From assembly GCA_903933995.1 (NCBI GenBank), contig CAIZMD010000698.1, positions 1 to 10,806 of the forward strand: DNA of 10,806 nucleotides. Direction: 5' to 3'. Numbering within the stretch: the stretch's first letter is position 1; every line of letters starts with the position of its first letter. Positions 6,874 through 10,806 of the stretch are shown here, piece after piece. The translations under genes and the position numbers were made by a program. The notes under the pieces are model-generated. The model saw only the letters and a list, made by a program, of their open reading frames with translations, did no database searches and had not been told where the DNA came from. The DNA comes from an uncultured Bacteroidota bacterium (GTDB taxonomy: Bacteria > Bacteroidota > Bacteroidia > Chitinophagales > Chitinophagaceae).

Positions 6874-9800
6874 TTGCAAAGTATTCATTTAAATATTAAA
6901 CAGTGGAATAGGTTATTCCCATTCTTTTTTCTTCTCAATGAAGAGATGCAAATTATTGCAATAGGGGAATCATTGAATAAGCTAGGTAGTTTTCAGCTGG
7001 GGAAAAGCTTTGATGATTGTTTTGTGGTTAGTAGACCCAGCTTTTCAAAAGTTGGATTTTCTGAATTGAAATCCAGTATAGACAAAATGTTCTTTCTAGA
7101 AATAAAAACAGAGAAGGGGCAGGTTATTTTGAGAGGGCAATTTGAGTTTTTAGAAGAAGGTAATCAGTTGATTTTTGTTGGGTCTCCTTGGTTTACAAAT
7201 CTGGATGAAGTGGCTAATCAAGCAATAGTGCAAAAGGATTTTGCCAAGCATGATGCTTCTTTAGATTTGTTACATGTATTGCACGCCAAAGAAATGGCCG
7301 AAGAGGATAATAAAGTTTTACTACAACAAATAAGTAAAGAAAGAAATGAGTTTAGGCATTTTGCCATAGTTGCTGAAGAAACCGTAAATGCTGGAATTCT
7401 ATTAGATAATACTGGAAAGATACAATGGGTTAACCGGGCTTTTCAGCAAATGAATGGGTATCAATTAGAAGATTGTATTGGTAAGTCTATTGGTTCATTA
7501 CTAACAGGAAAAGAGACCAGTCCACAGACGCTTCAGTTTATTGAATCAAAAATAAAAGAGAATAGTTTTTTTGAATGTGAGATTCTGAATTATCCTCTTC
7601 AAGGAAATCCATACTGGGCAAAGGTAAATGGTCAGCCTATTTTGGATGAGAATTCAGAAGTACTACATTATTTTATTTTACAAGAAGATGTTACAGACAA
7701 AAAAGTTGCGGTAGAGAAAATTAGAATGGCTGAAGATCGTTGGAGATTTGCTTTAGAAGGGGCGGGCGCAGGCGTTTGGGAACATGACTTTGAAAATAAT
7801 AAATCCTTTTTTTCTGAGCTCTATGAAAAGTTACTTGGGTTTACAAAATTGGAGTTAGAAGGTATGGAGGATGTATGGAAGACCATTTTGCATCCTGATG
7901 ATTATCATATTATCAAAGATTATGACCATCAATATGGGGAAGGATTAATTACAAGTCATAAAACAGAATATAGAATCCAGAAAAAAGATGGAACTTATAT
8001 TTGGGTAATGGATAGGGGTATGCTTCTCTCAAAGACCTCTTTTGGTATACCTAAAACCATCATTGGTACGCATACAGATATCACAGATTTAAAATTGGTA
8101 GAACTTTCATTAGAGCAAAGTGAAAAGCAGTTGCGATCACTTTCTGACAATATGCCTGGTGTTTTGTATGAGTATGTGTTTAATCAAAACGGGTCAAGTG
8201 GATTTAAATTTATTGGTAAAACAATTGAAAAAGTATTAGGATTAACCGCCGAGGAATTTCTGGATTTCAATAAAACTGTACACCCTGATGATCTTGGTAG
8301 GTTATTAGAAGCGGTTAAACACACTAATTCAACCAATGAGCCTTTTAATTTTGAAGGAAGGTTAATTGTGCCTGAAAGAGGTATTGTGTGGTATTCTGCC
8401 TCTTCTTCTTTTTCTTATGACGATGGGAATGGTTCTAGGGTTTTTACTGGTTTGATGATTGATATAACCGAAAAGAAATTGGCTCAGGAAAGATTAGAAA
8501 AACAACGCATGTTCTATGAGCAAGTATTAAATGGTATTCCATCAGATATTGTTGTATTTGACCATGAACATAGGTATTTGTTTATCAATCCAGTAGCTAT
8601 TAAAGACAATGAATTAAGACAATGGATGATTGGTAAAAAAGATGAGGATTATTGTGAATATAAGAATAAGCCATTCTCTATAGTAGAAGGTAGAAGAAAG
8701 ATTTTTAATCAAGTAATTAAGTCAAAAAAATTAGTTGCTTGGGAAGAAACCTTAACTGCTGCAAATGGTGCAAAGGAGTTTCATTTTAGAAATATGTATC
8801 CAGTAATCAATTCCACTGGAGACGTAGAAATGGTGATAGGGTATGGGGTTAACATTACAGATAGGAAAAGAATTGAAGACCAGGTAAGGATTAATGAAAA
8901 AAGGTATAGAGACTTATTTAATTATAGTCAAGCGCTAATTTGTACCCATGATCAAAATGGAATTTTATTGAGTGTGAACCCCTCCATTTGTGAAACTTTG
9001 GGATTTACTGCTGAAGAGTTAATTGGCAGGCCACTGATGTCTTTTATACCAGAAAAGGAGAATGATAATTTCCGTTCTTATTACTTAGATATAGTAATGA
9101 AAGAAGGGAAATCTAAAGGGGTATTTAGAGCATTACATAAAAATGGGAAAAAGTTATTCCTGTTGTACCAAAATTATTTAGTGGAAGAAGAAGGGGTGGA
9201 GCCTTATGTAATTGGATTTTCACAAGATATTACCGAAAGGATTCATGCCGAAAATGAATTGTTGCTTGCTAAGCAGATTACAGAAAATGTTTCAAAAGCC
9301 AAAGAAATTTTCTTGGCCAATATGAGTCATGAAATTAGGACACCTATGAATGGTATTCTTGGTGTTGCCAATCTCTTAGCTAAAACCGAAATGGGTGAGG
9401 CTCAAAAAAATTATCTTAAGTTAATCAAAGAGTCAGCGAATAACCTTTTGGTGATTGTTAATGACGTTTTAGATATTGAAAAAATCACTTCTGGTAAATT
9501 TGAATTTGAGCAAATACCATTCAGATTTGCAGACAAACTAAACTCCTCTATTCAATCCTTTCAGTATAAAGCAGAAGAAAAGGGGATTCAGTTGAATTAT
9601 TTTTCTCAATTGGAAGAACCGTTAGTTTTGATTGGAGATCCTTATAGACTTATTCAAATCCTTAATAACCTTTTGAATAATGCTATTAAATTTACTGCTA
9701 GAGGAAAGGTGACCGTTAATATTTTCACTTCTAGTAGAAAGGACGATAATATTATTATTGATTTTTCTGTACATGATACAGGAATAGGAATTGATACTTC

Positions 9801-10806
9801 TAAATTAGAAACAATATTTGAACCATTTGTTCAAGCATCCACTGATACTACACGAAAATTTGGAGGAACTGGGTTAGGATTATCTATATGTAAGAACCTA
9901 ATTGAAATGCAAGGTGGTTCTATTAGTGTGGAAAGTAAATTTGGTGAAGGAACCATTTTCCATTTTAATCTTCCATATAAAATAGGGTCAGCTGATATGT
10001 TAGCTCAAGAAGACCAAGCTCCGGAAGATTACAGTCTAATAGGTGAGAAGCGCATATTAATTGCAGAGGATGTTGAATTGAATCAATTTATTGCTCGTCA
10101 AATTTTAGAGTCTTGGGGAATGGAAGTGGCTGTAGCTTCTAATGGAAGGATTGCTGTAGAAATGGTGCAAAAGCAACATTTTGATTTGATTTTGATGGAC
10201 ATTCAAATGCCCGAAATGGATGGCATTGAAGCAACTGAAATTATTAGAAAACTACCAGATACTGCATTGGCTAATATTCCCATTATTGCTCTAACAGCAA
10301 ATGCTTTAAAAGGGGATAACCATCTTTATTTTCAAGCTGGAATGAATGATTATATCACTAAACCTTACACGGAAGAGAAATTATATTCTGTACTTAGTAA
10401 GTTTTTACCAACTAATCCTTTGTCTGCAGTTCCATTGCCTGATGTTGTAAAACCTTCTGCAAGAATATTGGTTGAAGAAGATGCTGGGTTATTATTACCT
10501 CAAGCTGAAGGGGTGCTCTTATATGACCTAACTATGGTTAGACAGATAGGAAAAGGGAATCCCGATTTTATAGGAAAAATGGTTTCACTTTTCCTTGACC
10601 AATTGCCAAATGATATTGAAAAGCTAAAAGATTATTCCGATAAAGATGAATGGGATGCTTTGTCTAAGCTGGCACATAGAATGAAACCATCCATTGAAGG
10701 AATGGGTATTCATTCACTAAAGACCATCATTAGAGAATTAGAAACTAGATCACGTAACAATGAATCTATTCGTGATGCAGAAATGAAAAAGCTTGTTTCT
10801 TTTACA
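6874..10806 (+). CDS. HNOBA-PAS(5)-hybrid histidine kinase with receiver and HPt domains (3' end outside window)
   Basis: The frame is open from 6874 to the right edge (1311 codons visible). A TTG at 6874, directly after an in-frame TGA, is the best start. The first ATG (6946) would delete the opening strand L-F-P-F-F-F-L-L-N-E of the HNOBA domain, and no ATG or GTG lies between. Domains: HNOBA ~13-133 (SRP 53-55, RGQ 87-89, GSPWFTNLDE 103-112, HDASLDLL 126-133); signalling helix/coiled coil ~134-168; PAS 1 ~169-280, PAS 2 ~288-408, PAS 3 ~418-533, PAS 4 ~547-667, PAS 5 ~678-790; HisKA with His819 (MSHEIRTPMNG); HATPase with N-box NNLLNNAIKFT (931-941), DTGIG (968-972) and GGTGLGL (997-1003); REC with E1065-D1066, Asp1109, T1142 and K1163; HPt with His1268 (AHRMKPS). 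No membrane segment is seen, so the kinase is cytosolic. It likely receives the H-NOX signal and passes phosphate to Asp57 of the NtrC-type regulator. A few dozen residues of HPt are probably missing. Confidence 0.93.
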   Translation, partial: MQSIHLNIKQWNRLFPFFFLLNEEMQIIAIGESLNKLGSFQLGKSFDDCFVVSRPSFSKVGFSELKSSIDKMFFLEIKTEKGQVILRGQFEFLEEGNQLIFVGSPWFTNLDEVANQAIVQKDFAKHDASLDLLHVLHAKEMAEEDNKVLLQQISKERNEFRHFAIVAEETVNAGILLDNTGKIQWVNRAFQQMNGYQLEDCIGKSIGSLLTGKETSPQTLQFIESKIKENSFFECEILNYPLQGNPYWAKVNGQPILDENSEVLHYFILQEDVTDKKVAVEKIRMAEDRWRFALEGAGAGVWEHDFENNKSFFSELYEKLLGFTKLELEGMEDVWKTILHPDDYHIIKDYDHQYGEGLITSHKTEYRIQKKDGTYIWVMDRGMLLSKTSFGIPKTIIGTHTDITDLKLVELSLEQSEKQLRSLSDNMPGVLYEYVFNQNGSSGFKFIGKTIEKVLGLTAEEFLDFNKTVHPDDLGRLLEAVKHTNSTNEPFNFEGRLIVPERGIVWYSASSSFSYDDGNGSRVFTGLMIDITEKKLAQERLEKQRMFYEQVLNGIPSDIVVFDHEHRYLFINPVAIKDNELRQWMIGKKDEDYCEYKNKPFSIVEGRRKIFNQVIKSKKLVAWEETLTAANGAKEFHFRNMYPVINSTGDVEMVIGYGVNITDRKRIEDQVRINEKRYRDLFNYSQALICTHDQNGILLSVNPSICETLGFTAEELIGRPLMSFIPEKENDNFRSYYLDIVMKEGKSKGVFRALHKNGKKLFLLYQNYLVEEEGVEPYVIGFSQDITERIHAENELLLAKQITENVSKAKEIFLANMSHEIRTPMNGILGVANLLAKTEMGEAQKNYLKLIKESANNLLVIVNDVLDIEKITSGKFEFEQIPFRFADKLNSSIQSFQYKAEEKGIQLNYFSQLEEPLVLIGDPYRLIQILNNLLNNAIKFTARGKVTVNIFTSSRKDDNIIIDFSVHDTGIGIDTSKLETIFEPFVQASTDTTRKFGGTGLGLSICKNLIEMQGGSISVESKFGEGTIFHFNLPYKIGSADMLAQEDQAPEDYSLIGEKRILIAEDVELNQFIARQILESWGMEVAVASNGRIAVEMVQKQHFDLILMDIQMPEMDGIEATEIIRKLPDTALANIPIIALTANALKGDNHLYFQAGMNDYITKPYTEEKLYSVLSKFLPTNPLSAVPLPDVVKPSARILVEEDAGLLLPQAEGVLLYDLTMVRQIGKGNPDFIGKMVSLFLDQLPNDIEKLKDYSDKDEWDALSKLAHRMKPSIEGMGIHSLKTIIRELETRSRNNESIRDAEMKKLVSFT

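Overview
The window looks like a chromosomal piece of a low-GC member of the Bacteroidota, probably of the Chitinophagales. This rests on protein style (a Gfo/Idh/MocA oxidoreductase and a GNAT/FemAB-like protein of Bacteroidota type, a hybrid kinase with stacked PAS domains and an HPt of the 'AHRMKPS' type), on AT-rich codon use, and on start codons without clear Shine-Dalgarno sequences. No tRNA, rRNA, CRISPR array, insertion sequence or phage gene was seen.

Layout. (1) 2-442 (+) is the 3' end of a gene that starts outside the window, probably a secreted VPS10/BNR-repeat 'glycosyl hydrolase'. It is closed by a strong intrinsic terminator at 463-498. (2) 511-1287 (+) encodes an exported alpha/beta hydrolase. 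(3) 4603-1290 (-) is a tight three-gene operon, in transcription order a Gfo/Idh/MocA oxidoreductase, a polyprenyl glycosylphosphotransferase and a GNAT/FemAB-like acyltransferase. It probably makes or decorates a surface polysaccharide or glycolipid. (4) 4604-4941 is a divergent intergenic region with several inverted repeats. (5) 4942 to the window end (+) is a second operon: a sigma-54-dependent NtrC-type response regulator, a stand-alone H-NOX haem sensor, and a very large soluble hybrid histidine kinase. The kinase starts with an HNOBA domain, the partner domain of H-NOX in animal soluble guanylyl cyclase. It runs off the right edge inside its HPt domain.

The last operon is the most interesting part. 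The pieces seem to form one pathway: gas (most likely NO) binds haem in H-NOX; H-NOX signals to the HNOBA end of the kinase; the signal passes through a helix and five PAS domains to the HisKA/HATPase core; phosphate then moves H819 -> D1109 (internal REC) -> H1268 (HPt) -> D57 of the NtrC-type regulator, which would switch on sigma-54 promoters. The kinase gene has no usable ATG at its true beginning. The domain content argues for a TTG start at 6874 rather than the first in-frame ATG at 6946. Because the operon is divergent from surface-polysaccharide genes, a link between gas sensing and the cell surface or biofilm is a reasonable hypothesis, but the sequence does not prove it.
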